34,444 nucleotides of DNA from Chitinophaga pinensis (GTDB lineage: Bacteria > Bacteroidota > Bacteroidia > Chitinophagales > Chitinophagaceae). Shown here in pieces: positions 7,698 through 14,669 of this stretch (the first letter of the stretch is position 1; each line of letters begins with the position of its first letter). The stretch is taken from the NCBI GenBank assembly GCA_945870985.1, contig CAMBUH010000008.1, forward strand, positions 1-34,444, in the 5' to 3' direction. The notes under the pieces were generated by a model that was given only the letters and a program-made list of their open reading frames with translations, did no database searches and was not told the origin of the DNA. A program made the position numbers and the translations under genes.

Positions 7698-10670
7698 TTA
7701 GCGAATAATAGCTTGATAAATGGCGTCCTGGATATTGGAACGGACATTAAGTTGGCTAATGAGGTTATTATTTCGGGTGGGCGTTACGCGGTTCGACATA
7801 AAAATAAATTGCAGGTTGTTTATCGGATCGGCCCAAACGCAGATACCGGTAAAGCCCGTATGACCAAAGGTTTCGGCGGGTGCGCTGATGGATGGATAGG
7901 GATCTTTACGAGTGGCATTGTCTTTTTCGGGCTTATCAAAACCCAATCCCCTGCGGCTGTTCGTACTTCCATAGGCAGTAAACAATTGTATGGTAGATGG
8001 CTTCAACAATTGAATGCCATTCAGCGTGCCACCATTGAGCAAGAGTTGGTACAATTGTGCCAGATCATAGGCATTGCTAAACAAGCCCGCATGTCCTGCC
8101 ACTCCACCCAGTAAGGCAGCTCCTTCATCATGTACATCTCCTCTAACAAGTTGATGTCTGAAATAAGCATCTTTTTCTGTTGGTACTAATTGATTTTCGG
8201 GTATTCTTTCTATGGGTTTGAATCCGGTAGTGCTCATTTGCAGCGGTCTGTAAAAATTTTCCTCAACATACTGGTTGAGTGGTTTGCCGGAAACGGCTTC
8301 TACAATTTTCCCCAGTAAAATAAAATCGTTGTCGCTGTACACATATTTTCCTTGTTTACCTAGTGGACTTGCAGCAATCCTTGCCTGAATGGTATCCTGC
8401 CAATCATTACGCAGGTACATGTTTTTTGCTACCCGAAAGTTGTGTTCTGCATCTGGGATGGCAGTGAAATAGCCGGGAAGGGGTTGTTTGGTAGCAGAGT
8501 CTACCAGTTCTTTATAAAAAGTTATAAAGGGCACCAATCCCGCTTCATGCAGCAAAACCTGCCGCAGGGTTAAATTGGCTTTATCGGTTCCTCTCATCCA
8601 GGGGAGGTAAAATCCCAGCGTTTGATCTAGCTCTATTTTTCCAGTTTCGTACAATTTCATTACTGAAACCGTAGTGGCAGAAATTTTGGTTACCGATGCC
8701 AGGTCAAACACATGATCAGTAATGGTTTTTTCTTGTTGGGTGAATTCGGTATAGCCAAAAGCTTTTTCGTACACGATAGCACCATTCTTGGCTACCAATA
8801 TCACACAACCCGGAAAAGCTTTTTTGTCAATTGCGGCCTGAGCAAGGGTATCAATGCGGGCCAGCTTAGATTCGCTCATACCCACCGAAGCAGCATTGGC
8901 TGGGGCAAAATAGGGATGCCAGCTAAGCCCTTTTCCTACAGGGAAACTATCGTTTACTGAAACCGGGAGACGACCTTTTGTACTAATTTTTCCGATTAGC
9001 ACATCATAGGCAGCTTGTTGCGTTAGGTCGTCATCTTCGTAGCATGCCAGCAAGTTGCGGGGCTTTTGTAAATATTGAATTGCATAGGGATTTCCGAATA
9101 CCAGCGTAATATGCTGATATTGCTGCAATGCATTCAGCAAATACAGCGACGGCGCACTGAGTCCGAATTGATTGGCAGGCCGGCGGCTATAATTGTGTAG
9201 GCCTACAATTATCTTGTCATATCCTTTTGACTGTAATGTATTCAGCAATTGGTCAACAGCAGCGCTATCGGTTTTTTCAATGGTAGTAACCCCGCTTTGA
9301 TCATCCATCAGTTGTTTACCGATTGCAGATTTGCTGCCAAATAAATATACATCTGCCCGATAATTGTTTTTAAGGGCGGTTGATAGGGTATTTTCTCCAG
9401 GTGCGCCAATACTCACATAGGCAATGCGTTGCTGATTGGTTATTGGGAAAACAGTAAAATTATCTTTTTTCAGCAGGGTAATACTTTCTTCGCTTATTTT
9501 TTTCCGAATAGGATTGGTGGCTGCATTCAGGTTGTTGATCAGTCCATCATACGCGATACTGTCTACCCTATGTAGGCCCAGGTTATATTTTACCAATAGC
9601 ACTTTTTTTACTTTGGCATTTATATCATCCCAGGTAAAATCTCCTTTATCGATGGCTTCATGCACAGCGGCAATCGTACCGGGTACGTCTCCGGGGAGGC
9701 AGAGTAAGTCATTGCCTGCTATGATTGAGCGGAGGGCAGCTTCTCCTTTGGGATAGTATTTGGTAACACCCTGCATTTCCAGGGCATCGGTAAATGAAAT
9801 GCCTTTAAAACCAAGATCGTTTCGTAGCAGTCCATTAATATGTTGCGGAGATAGTGAACTGGGTAAGTGCGCACTGGTATCGATTGCGGGCACTGATAAA
9901 TGGGCAATCATCACACTGCCAATACCGGCTTTGATTAATTCCCGAAAGGGATATAATTCCAGTTGTTCTAATTGCTCGCGAGTTTTATTAATAACCGGGA
10001 GGTCTTTGTGTGAGTCTACCGAAACATCCCCATGCCCCGGAAAGTGTTTTACAGTTCCCATCACGCCCTGTTCCTGAATTCCCTTCGTGTAAGCAATTGC
10101 CATTCTGGTAACCCGGTACTTATCTTCTCCAAAACTGCGGTCATTGATTACCGGGTTCAGTGGATTGTTGTTTATATCTATTACGGGCGCATAGTTTACC
10201 TGAATACCTATCCTTTTGCATTGCTGGCCAACTGCCTTTCCAATATCATAAATCACGCCATCATCCGCACCGGCCCCCTGCATCAACTGGCGAGGAAAAG
10301 GGATTACACTGTCTAGCCGCATACCCAATCCCCACTCTGCATCAATGGTAATCATCAAAGGTGTTTTGGCAATAGATTGATAGAAGTTGGTCAACTTAGC
10401 CTGCCGAACGGGTCCTCCCTGAAAAAAGCAGAGTCCACCCACATTATATTTACTAATCAAGTCGGTAACCTGCGCAATATGATCGGCACCCAGGTTGCTA
10501 TGTGCCCGGATGATCATCAGTTGGGCTATCCGCTGGTCTTTGGAGAGCTTGCGGAATTGTTTTTTCACCCATTTTTTTGCTGCCGGGGTTTCAGAATAAA
10601 ACGATTGGGAAAAAGACGAAACTGCACAAAATAGCAGCAGGGCGGTTGCGATAGTTTTAATAGCGGGCAT
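7698..10670 (-). CDS. Exported GH3 (NagZ-like) glycosidase fused to serine beta-lactamase-fold domain
   Basis: This 990-residue protein has a signal peptide (1-22, ending SSFSQ) and so is predicted periplasmic or surface-exposed. Residues ~35-370 form a glycoside hydrolase family 3 domain of the beta-N-acetylhexosaminidase type. KHFPGHGDVSVDSH (208-221) carries the NagZ Asp-His loop (H221), and SFTDALEMQGV carries the likely nucleophile D295. Residues ~390-585 resemble a GH3 C-terminal domain. Residues ~595-990 form a class C beta-lactamase/esterase fold: SVTK (S659, K662) is the SxxK motif, YSD is at 778-780, and HTG at 937-939 stands in for KTG. Family knowledge suggests cleavage of GlcNAc-containing peptidoglycan fragments plus a second hydrolase acting on a peptide, ester or lactam. 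Both sets of catalytic residues look intact. It is probably the first gene of the run leading to porZ, after the DUF5606 terminator. Confidence 0.88.
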   Translation of the reverse strand: MPAIKTIATALLLFCAVSSFSQSFYSETPAAKKWVKKQFRKLSKDQRIAQLMIIRAHSNLGADHIAQVTDLISKYNVGGLCFFQGGPVRQAKLTNFYQSIAKTPLMITIDAEWGLGMRLDSVIPFPRQLMQGAGADDGVIYDIGKAVGQQCKRIGIQVNYAPVIDINNNPLNPVINDRSFGEDKYRVTRMAIAYTKGIQEQGVMGTVKHFPGHGDVSVDSHKDLPVINKTREQLEQLELYPFRELIKAGIGSVMIAHLSVPAIDTSAHLPSSLSPQHINGLLRNDLGFKGISFTDALEMQGVTKYYPKGEAALRSIIAGNDLLCLPGDVPGTIAAVHEAIDKGDFTWDDINAKVKKVLLVKYNLGLHRVDSIAYDGLINNLNAATNPIRKKISEESITLLKKDNFTVFPITNQQRIAYVSIGAPGENTLSTALKNNYRADVYLFGSKSAIGKQLMDDQSGVTTIEKTDSAAVDQLLNTLQSKGYDKIIVGLHNYSRRPANQFGLSAPSLYLLNALQQYQHITLVFGNPYAIQYLQKPRNLLACYEDDDLTQQAAYDVLIGKISTKGRLPVSVNDSFPVGKGLSWHPYFAPANAASVGMSESKLARIDTLAQAAIDKKAFPGCVILVAKNGAIVYEKAFGYTEFTQQEKTITDHVFDLASVTKISATTVSVMKLYETGKIELDQTLGFYLPWMRGTDKANLTLRQVLLHEAGLVPFITFYKELVDSATKQPLPGYFTAIPDAEHNFRVAKNMYLRNDWQDTIQARIAASPLGKQGKYVYSDNDFILLGKIVEAVSGKPLNQYVEENFYRPLQMSTTGFKPIERIPENQLVPTEKDAYFRHQLVRGDVHDEGAALLGGVAGHAGLFSNAYDLAQLYQLLLNGGTLNGIQLLKPSTIQLFTAYGSTNSRRGLGFDKPEKDNATRKDPYPSISAPAETFGHTGFTGICVWADPINNLQFIFMSNRVTPTRNNNLISQLNVRSNIQDAIYQAIIR

Positions 10671-10730
10671 AAGGGTTTGTTTCTATCCCACAAGATACAG
10701 AATCGCTTTCTTTTCGGGATACCCCCCAAC

Positions 10731-10765
10731 AAAAAGCCATCCGCCGAGGCGCATGGCTTAAAAAA
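10731..10765 (-). terminator. Rho-independent terminator of the DUF5606 gene
   Basis: Seen in sequence: on the minus strand AAGCCAT pairs with ATGGCTT. After one mismatch, CGCC pairs with GGCG around a two-base loop, and TTTTTG follows directly. It lies 13 bp past the DUF5606 stop codon and 61 bp before the GH3 fusion start. It therefore separates these two same-strand genes into different transcripts, unless it leaks. Confidence 0.75.
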
Positions 10766-10777
10766 TTATAAAAGAGA

Positions 10778-11194
10778 TTAGGCTTCGGCTTCTGCCTCTT
10801 CTTCGTCAGCAGCCGGTAATACCGGTTCGATATTGTTGTCGCTGATAATTTTGAACCACTTCACCATCTTTTTCAGATCGCTAGCATATACCCTTCCAAA
10901 ATCAATCGCTGGGTAAGCTTTTTCAAAATATTGCTTAACGGCTTTATCGTCTTTATCGTTCGGGAGCGCTTCGGCACTTTTTTTCATGGCCATAAACACT
11001 TCAGCCAGATTCACATTCTCGTGGGTTGTGTATACTTCAATACTTTCTAGGTGTGAAAACTGGTGCTGCCGGCTGCTGATAAATCTTGTTTGCTGATCAA
11101 GTAAAGATTTGGCAATGGCTCCATCCGTTTTACTGCCAACCAGCTCGAATAAACCGGGTAATCCGGATACAGATATCAATTTAGTATATTCCAT
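10778..11194 (-). CDS. DUF5606 domain protein
   Basis: This small soluble protein of 138 residues has no signal peptide or membrane segment. The start MEYTKLISVSGLPGLFELVGSKTDGAIAKSL is typical of DUF5606, a conserved Bacteroidota family of unknown function. Its N-terminal part resembles a small beta-barrel and its C-terminal part is helical (DLKKMVKWFKIISDN). The tail is very acidic (EEEAEAEA), a feature often seen in this family. It appears monocistronic: a strong terminator follows and a long gene-free stretch precedes it. A near-consensus -7 box (TTACTTTG on the minus strand, 11221-11214) lies about 20 bp before the start codon. No function is assigned here. Confidence 0.8.
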   Translation of the reverse strand: MEYTKLISVSGLPGLFELVGSKTDGAIAKSLLDQQTRFISSRQHQFSHLESIEVYTTHENVNLAEVFMAMKKSAEALPNDKDDKAVKQYFEKAYPAIDFGRVYASDLKKMVKWFKIISDNNIEPVLPAADEEEAEAEA

Positions 11195-11239
11195 AATGAC
11201 TATTTAAAGAGGTGCAAAGTAACGGCAAAAAAAGTTAGT

Positions 11240-11271
11240 CCCGAAATGGATTGCCATTTCGAGGGTTTTTT
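11240..11271 (+). terminator. Orphan terminator-like hairpin
   Basis: Seen in sequence: CGAAATGG (11242-11249) pairs perfectly with CCATTTCG (11254-11261) around the loop ATTG. The stem extends by C-G pairs across a one-base bulge. Six T residues follow on the plus strand, and a run of seven A precedes it six bases upstream, so it could also act on the minus strand with a displaced T-run. No plus-strand gene ends here. It could end an unannotated or antisense RNA, or mark the end of a lost gene. Confidence 0.5.
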
Positions 11272-11330
11272 AGCTATAATCAGCTGATTTGAAGCATTTT
11301 ACTCTTTATATCCTGGGCATTTTTACGAAA

Positions 11331-11342
11331 TCTGCCGGCAGA
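11331..11342. repeat. Palindrome TCTGCCGGCAGA, copy 1
   Basis: This is a perfect 12-bp palindrome. The identical sequence recurs at 11522-11533, and I saw no further copy in the window. It could be a protein-binding site, a dispersed repeat, or the ends of a decayed element. Confidence 0.5.
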
Positions 11343-11521
11343 GGGCCGGGTTGGGTTGCCTTTAGAAAGTATGGCCTTTCCGATTACCCAAATATCCATT
11401 TCACCGGAAGTATGGCGTGAGTTTGCTAATAGGAAGCGAGGTATTGAATAGATGCTGGGTAAAAAGTATGATATCAGCAAATTAGCCTATTCAGTGGCCT
11501 TTGCGCTGAAGTTTGAGGTGT

Positions 11522-11533
11522 TCTGCCGGCAGA
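11522..11533. repeat. Palindrome TCTGCCGGCAGA, copy 2
   Basis: This is the second identical copy, whose start is 191 bp after the start of copy 1. It lies about 175 bp upstream of the RidA-like gene start. Confidence 0.5.
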
Positions 11534-11709
11534 CTGGTTAATAAATAGACAGCTTCTTCTGATGAACAAATTTTTTTCGCGCACTTATTTGCCTAACAAA
11601 CGGGCAAAATTGATATGGGCGCTGGGATGTGTCCGGCTAATTTAGGGTAGATAAATTATCGAAATCTGAGAAAAATAGGTCAATTTTAAGGCATACCTAC
11701 TTATTAATT

Positions 11710-12228
11710 ATGAAGAATATTTTATGGATACTCGCTCTTTTTTGTTCCGGTATGCTTCTTGCGCAAACACCGGAAGAAAAGATCCAGGCTGCCGGATATA
11801 CATTATCTAAAGTAAGCCCTCCGGTTGCGAATTATGTGAATGTAGTGTGCAGCGGCAACCTGCTTTTTTTGGCGGGAAAGGGCCCCACACAAGCAGATGG
11901 AAAGTACGTAACCGGCAAGCTGGGTAAGGATCTTACCATTGAGCAGGGCTATGCAGCCGCCCGACTAACCGCATTGGCACAATTGTCGGTATTGAAAGAT
12001 TATCTCGGAAATTTGAGTCGGGTGAAAAGAGTGGTAAAAGTGCTGGGACTGGTGAATGGAACGGAAGATTTTACCGATCAGCCAAAAGTAATTAATGGAT
12101 TTTCTGATATGATGGTGCTGGTATTTGGCGATAAGGGAAAACATGCCCGATCGGCCATTGGTGTTGCTTCACTGCCCTTTGGTATGGCAGTAGAAGTAGA
12201 GCTGATTGTTGAAGTGGAGAATGATTAA
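11710..12228 (+). CDS. Exported RidA/YjgF-family protein
   Basis: This 172-residue protein has a clear signal peptide (MKNILWILALFCSGMLLAQ, cleavage near residue 19) followed by a full RidA/YjgF/YER057c/UK114 domain. The C-terminal family signature is present as ARSAIGVASLPFGMAVEVELI, including the arginine that binds the carboxylate of imine/enamine intermediates in true RidA proteins. Cytosolic RidA deaminates 2-aminoacrylate. The signal peptide places this homologue outside the cytoplasm, so its substrate is probably different. The middle segment (GYAAARLTALAQLSVLKDYLGNLSRVKRVVKVLGLVN) matches the subfamily with an extended helix seen in COG0251 relatives. The gene is monocistronic, and its stop codon overlaps that of the convergent DsbA-family gene by 4 bp (TTAA). 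Confidence 0.85.
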   Translation: MKNILWILALFCSGMLLAQTPEEKIQAAGYTLSKVSPPVANYVNVVCSGNLLFLAGKGPTQADGKYVTGKLGKDLTIEQGYAAARLTALAQLSVLKDYLGNLSRVKRVVKVLGLVNGTEDFTDQPKVINGFSDMMVLVFGDKGKHARSAIGVASLPFGMAVEVELIVEVEND

Positions 12229-12875
12229 CTGGGATTGTTTTCGTTCAATACATTTTGTAAGCGTTCCTGAAGCGTAGCGTAATCGGTATAACCCCTAGCA
12301 ATCAGTGTAAAGGAAACCTCACTGTTTTGCACAAAAACGCAGGGGTATCCGGTAACTTTCAGTTGGCGACAATTTTCAAATTCATCGTGGGCCAGTTGTT
12401 TGTATGCTTCATCGTGTAGGCGCGTGTAAAAATATTCTTCCGACAAGCTATATTTTTCTAATAGATGGCGATAGGATTCATCATCTGTTAAGTCGCGACC
12501 TTCCCAATACAGGGCATATTGTAAATCGGCAGCAAATGCTACCTGTTTATCGGGATAGATTTCTTTGAAGATGCATAAGGCAATGGCCGGCTTTTCGGAG
12601 TTCGGATACCAATCGCTCAAATCGGGATTTTCAATATGCCATAAATAGTCGGCTCCAAATTCTATGCCCGAAAGGGCTTCAACTTTTGGATAGGCCTGGC
12701 GAATATAATCGGCAGTTACTTTAAGGGGCACCGGTTTTTCGGGTAAAATCATGCCTCCGGAAAACACTTCTATGGGAATTTCGGGATAGTCGCTGGCCAG
12801 CTGCTGCATTACTTTGCTAAAAGCATAGCACCATCCACAATAAGCATCATAGCAATAAATTAGTGAAGCAGCCAT
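12225..12875 (-). CDS. DsbA-family thiol-disulfide oxidoreductase (cytoplasmic, FrnE-like)
   Basis: This 216-residue protein has the thioredoxin-fold DsbA/FrnE pattern. The redox motif CGWC lies at residues 13-16 in IYCYDAYCGWCYAF. A helical insertion follows (CIFKEIYPDKQVAFAADLQYALYWEGRDLTD), and the cis-Pro segment VTGYPCVFV is near residue 175. There is no signal peptide, so it probably acts in the cytoplasm, unlike classical DsbA. The family (COG3531-like predicted disulfide isomerases) has no fixed substrate. It is transcribed alone. A TATCTTTG box ends only 4 bases before the ATG, which would give a leaderless or nearly leaderless mRNA. The 3' end shares TTAA with the convergent RidA gene. 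Confidence 0.82.
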   Translation of the reverse strand: MAASLIYCYDAYCGWCYAFSKVMQQLASDYPEIPIEVFSGGMILPEKPVPLKVTADYIRQAYPKVEALSGIEFGADYLWHIENPDLSDWYPNSEKPAIALCIFKEIYPDKQVAFAADLQYALYWEGRDLTDDESYRHLLEKYSLSEEYFYTRLHDEAYKQLAHDEFENCRQLKVTGYPCVFVQNSEVSFTLIARGYTDYATLQERLQNVLNENNPS

Positions 12876-12879
12876 GTTG

Positions 12880-12887
12880 CAAAGATA
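12880..12887 (-). promoter_or_regulatory. -7 box (TATCTTTG) of the DsbA-family gene
   Basis: On the minus strand TATCTTTG fits the Bacteroidota -7 consensus TAnnTTTG, followed by CAAC and the ATG. A -33 TTG at the expected spacing is not seen, which lowers confidence. The same nine bases (TATCTTTGC) occur in mirror orientation at 12932-12940 before the divergent aminotransferase gene. Confidence 0.4.
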
Positions 12888-12913
12888 ATTCAGCCAAACG
12901 AGGATCCGACCCG

Positions 12914-12939
12914 TTGATGATAAATGTTTAATATCTTTG
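12914..12939 (+). promoter_or_regulatory. Candidate promoter of the DegT-type aminotransferase gene
   Basis: TTG at 12914-12916 and TATCTTTG at 12932-12939 match the Bacteroidota -33/-7 elements with a 15-base spacing, slightly short of the usual range. Transcription would start about 30 bases before the ATG at 12976. Confidence 0.45.
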
Positions 12940-12975
12940 CGGGGACCTTACTTATTGAAATTAAAATAACTATTC

Positions 12976-14172
12976 ATGCCTGGGTACGAACTTTTTGGAG
13001 CGGAAGAAAGAAAAGAAGTGAATGATGTATTGGAAACCGGTATCCTGATGCGATACGCCTTTGATGGCCCCAGAAAAGGAATCTGGAAGGCCAAGGAATT
13101 GGAAAAAGCTATTCAGGAAACTTTTGGTTGTAAGTATGCCCAGTTAACTTCCAGCGGAACGGGGGCGTTAACTACTGCTTTGGCTGCAATGGGCGTGGGA
13201 GTTGGGGACGAGGTAATTATGCCCACTTTCACCTTTGTAGCCAGTTTTGAAGCGGTATTAAGTGTGGGTGCCATTCCAGTATTGGTAGATGTTGATGATA
13301 CCCTAACGCTTAGTCCCGCCGCCGTAAAAGCCGCCATAACTCCACGTACCCGTTGCATTATGCCGGTGCATATGTGTGGCAGCATGGCCGATTTGGATGC
13401 CTTACTGGCGATTGCCCACGAAAACGGGATACGCTTGCTAGAAGATGCTTGTCAAAGTATTGGCGGAACCTACAAAGGCAAGGCATTGGGCACTATAGGG
13501 GATGTTGGAACTTTCTCTTTTGATTTTGTAAAAATGATTACCTGCGCAGAAGGTGGGGTGGTAATGACGAATGATGCATCCATCTATACAAAGGCGGATG
13601 GATATACCGATCACGGGCATGATCACCTGGGGGTTGACCGGGGAGCGGATCTGCATCCCTTTATTGGATATAATTACCGAATTAGTGAATTACATGCGGC
13701 GGTTGGATTGGCACAAATCAGAAAACTGCCTAATTTTTTAGCCATACAAAAGCGCAACCATGCTGCATTAAAAGCACATCTGGAAGCGATACCCGGAGTA
13801 GCATTTCGTCGGGTGCCTGAGGGGGGAGATGATAGCTGTAGTTTTATCAGCTGGTTTTTACCCACTGCCGAACAAACACAGGCTGCTGTGGAGGAAATGC
13901 GCAATCAAGGCATATTGGCCGGCAATTTTTATTGGTACAATAATAACTGGCACTATATTCGCAAATGGGATCACCTGAAGCAAGCTGGGGCCCTGCATCG
14001 GCTGTCTCCCGAGCAAACCCATGCGTTACAGCAATTGGGTAGTTCAGATTTTTCGGTAAGTGATGCATTGTTGAGTCGTTGTGTTTCTACTGCGATTTCA
14101 TTGGCCTGGACGCCTGAGCAGATAAAGGAAAAAGGAGAAAAGATGGCGGCTGCTATAAGAAAAGTGCTGTAA
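12976..14172 (+). CDS. DegT/DnrJ/EryC1/StrS-family PLP aminotransferase, KdnA-like
   Basis: This 398-residue sugar aminotransferase has fold type I PLP motifs in order: SSGTGA (59-64, phosphate binding), EDACQ (D158, ring nitrogen) and SFDFVKMITCAEGG with the Schiff-base lysine K186. The stretch DHGHDHLGVDRGAD followed by NYRISELHAAVG is characteristic of the subgroup that includes KdnA. In Shewanella, KdnA makes 8-amino-8-deoxy-Kdo for lipid A-core attachment. The opening MPGYELFGAEERKEV also fits this subgroup. Assignment to that reaction is an inference, since the partner oxidase KdnB is not in the window. Start choice is supported by the candidate promoter at 12914-12939. A small membrane protein follows after 11 bp, probably on the same transcript. 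Confidence 0.8.
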   Translation: MPGYELFGAEERKEVNDVLETGILMRYAFDGPRKGIWKAKELEKAIQETFGCKYAQLTSSGTGALTTALAAMGVGVGDEVIMPTFTFVASFEAVLSVGAIPVLVDVDDTLTLSPAAVKAAITPRTRCIMPVHMCGSMADLDALLAIAHENGIRLLEDACQSIGGTYKGKALGTIGDVGTFSFDFVKMITCAEGGVVMTNDASIYTKADGYTDHGHDHLGVDRGADLHPFIGYNYRISELHAAVGLAQIRKLPNFLAIQKRNHAALKAHLEAIPGVAFRRVPEGGDDSCSFISWFLPTAEQTQAAVEEMRNQGILAGNFYWYNNNWHYIRKWDHLKQAGALHRLSPEQTHALQQLGSSDFSVSDALLSRCVSTAISLAWTPEQIKEKGEKMAAAIRKVL

Positions 14173-14183
14173 AAGTTTTCAGT

Positions 14184-14669
14184 ATGATAAGATTTGAACT
14201 CCCTGCTGTTGAGCTTCCTAAAAAAAAGAAACTTTGGCGTTTGTTGGTCTTTTTGTTTGGGATTTGCCTACTTATTTTTGTTATATTTTTCGGTTTTAGG
14301 GGATTTTTTCGGGACTTTTATTTAATTCTCTTAAGTGGGTATTACATTTCAACTTACTTTCCGTTTCCTCCCCCAAAAATAATGCCCTTTGTTGAAATAG
14401 ATGATCAGCAAATCAGGTGGAATAACAATGAAGGGTTCCGTTGGGAAATAGGTGATCCAGACGTTTTGAGTTGGTCGGAAATCAATCGAGTTAAAAGACT
14501 AGCTAAAAATGAATTGATGTTTTTTGTAGAAAACAGTTATTATCGACGATTGTGGTTAAACCATTATCCTGCAGATCAGCAGCAAATAATAATCGATACC
14601 ATTAAAGCTTATGGGGAACGTTTCTCACTCCGCTGGGTAGAGGAGCAAAAGGAAGCGGCAGTCGCATAG
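14184..14669 (+). CDS. Small membrane protein, unknown function
   Basis: This 161-residue protein has a basic N-terminus (LPKKKKLWRLL) and two close hydrophobic segments at about 20-42 and 46-60. A soluble beta-rich tail follows (FVEIDDQQIRWNN, WSEINRVKRLAKNELMFFVENS). That tail resembles the small PH-like domains found in bacterial membrane proteins. No family could be named with certainty. It follows the aminotransferase by 11 bp and is likely co-transcribed. Its last 68 bp overlap the 3' end of the small secreted protein gene on the opposite strand, so one of the two C-termini may be less constrained. It is judged a real gene because of its length, membrane pattern and operon position. Confidence 0.65.
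   Translation: MIRFELPAVELPKKKKLWRLLVFLFGICLLIFVIFFGFRGFFRDFYLILLSGYYISTYFPFPPPKIMPFVEIDDQQIRWNNNEGFRWEIGDPDVLSWSEINRVKRLAKNELMFFVENSYYRRLWLNHYPADQQQIIIDTIKAYGERFSLRWVEEQKEAAVA

Larger units (their letters stand above)
11195..11709. other. Gene-free region with hairpin and paired palindromes
   Basis: This 515-bp stretch lies between the divergent DUF5606 and RidA-like genes. It is the only gap over 300 bp in the window. The track's 66-residue minus ORF (11280-11480) shows no recognisable family and I do not call it a gene. The region does contain a terminator-like hairpin (11240-11271), two identical copies of TCTGCCGGCAGA (11331-11342 and 11522-11533), and a short inverted repeat TTTGCC/GGCAAA (11588-11608). 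In one plus frame (about 11371-11540, broken by a stop codon) the peptide ISKLAYSVAF faintly recalls the second helix-turn-helix of AraC-family regulators. That may be chance or a decayed gene. Confidence 0.6.

Noticed and set aside
7647-8114. 155-residue plus-strand ORF opposite the end of the GH3 fusion
   Set aside because: It is antisense to the beta-lactamase domain whose HTG motif is intact, and it shows no family pattern of its own.
11280-11480. 66-residue minus-strand ORF in the gene-free region
   Set aside because: It has no recognisable family, no signal peptide or clear domain, and an unlikely composition. It overlaps a palindrome copy.
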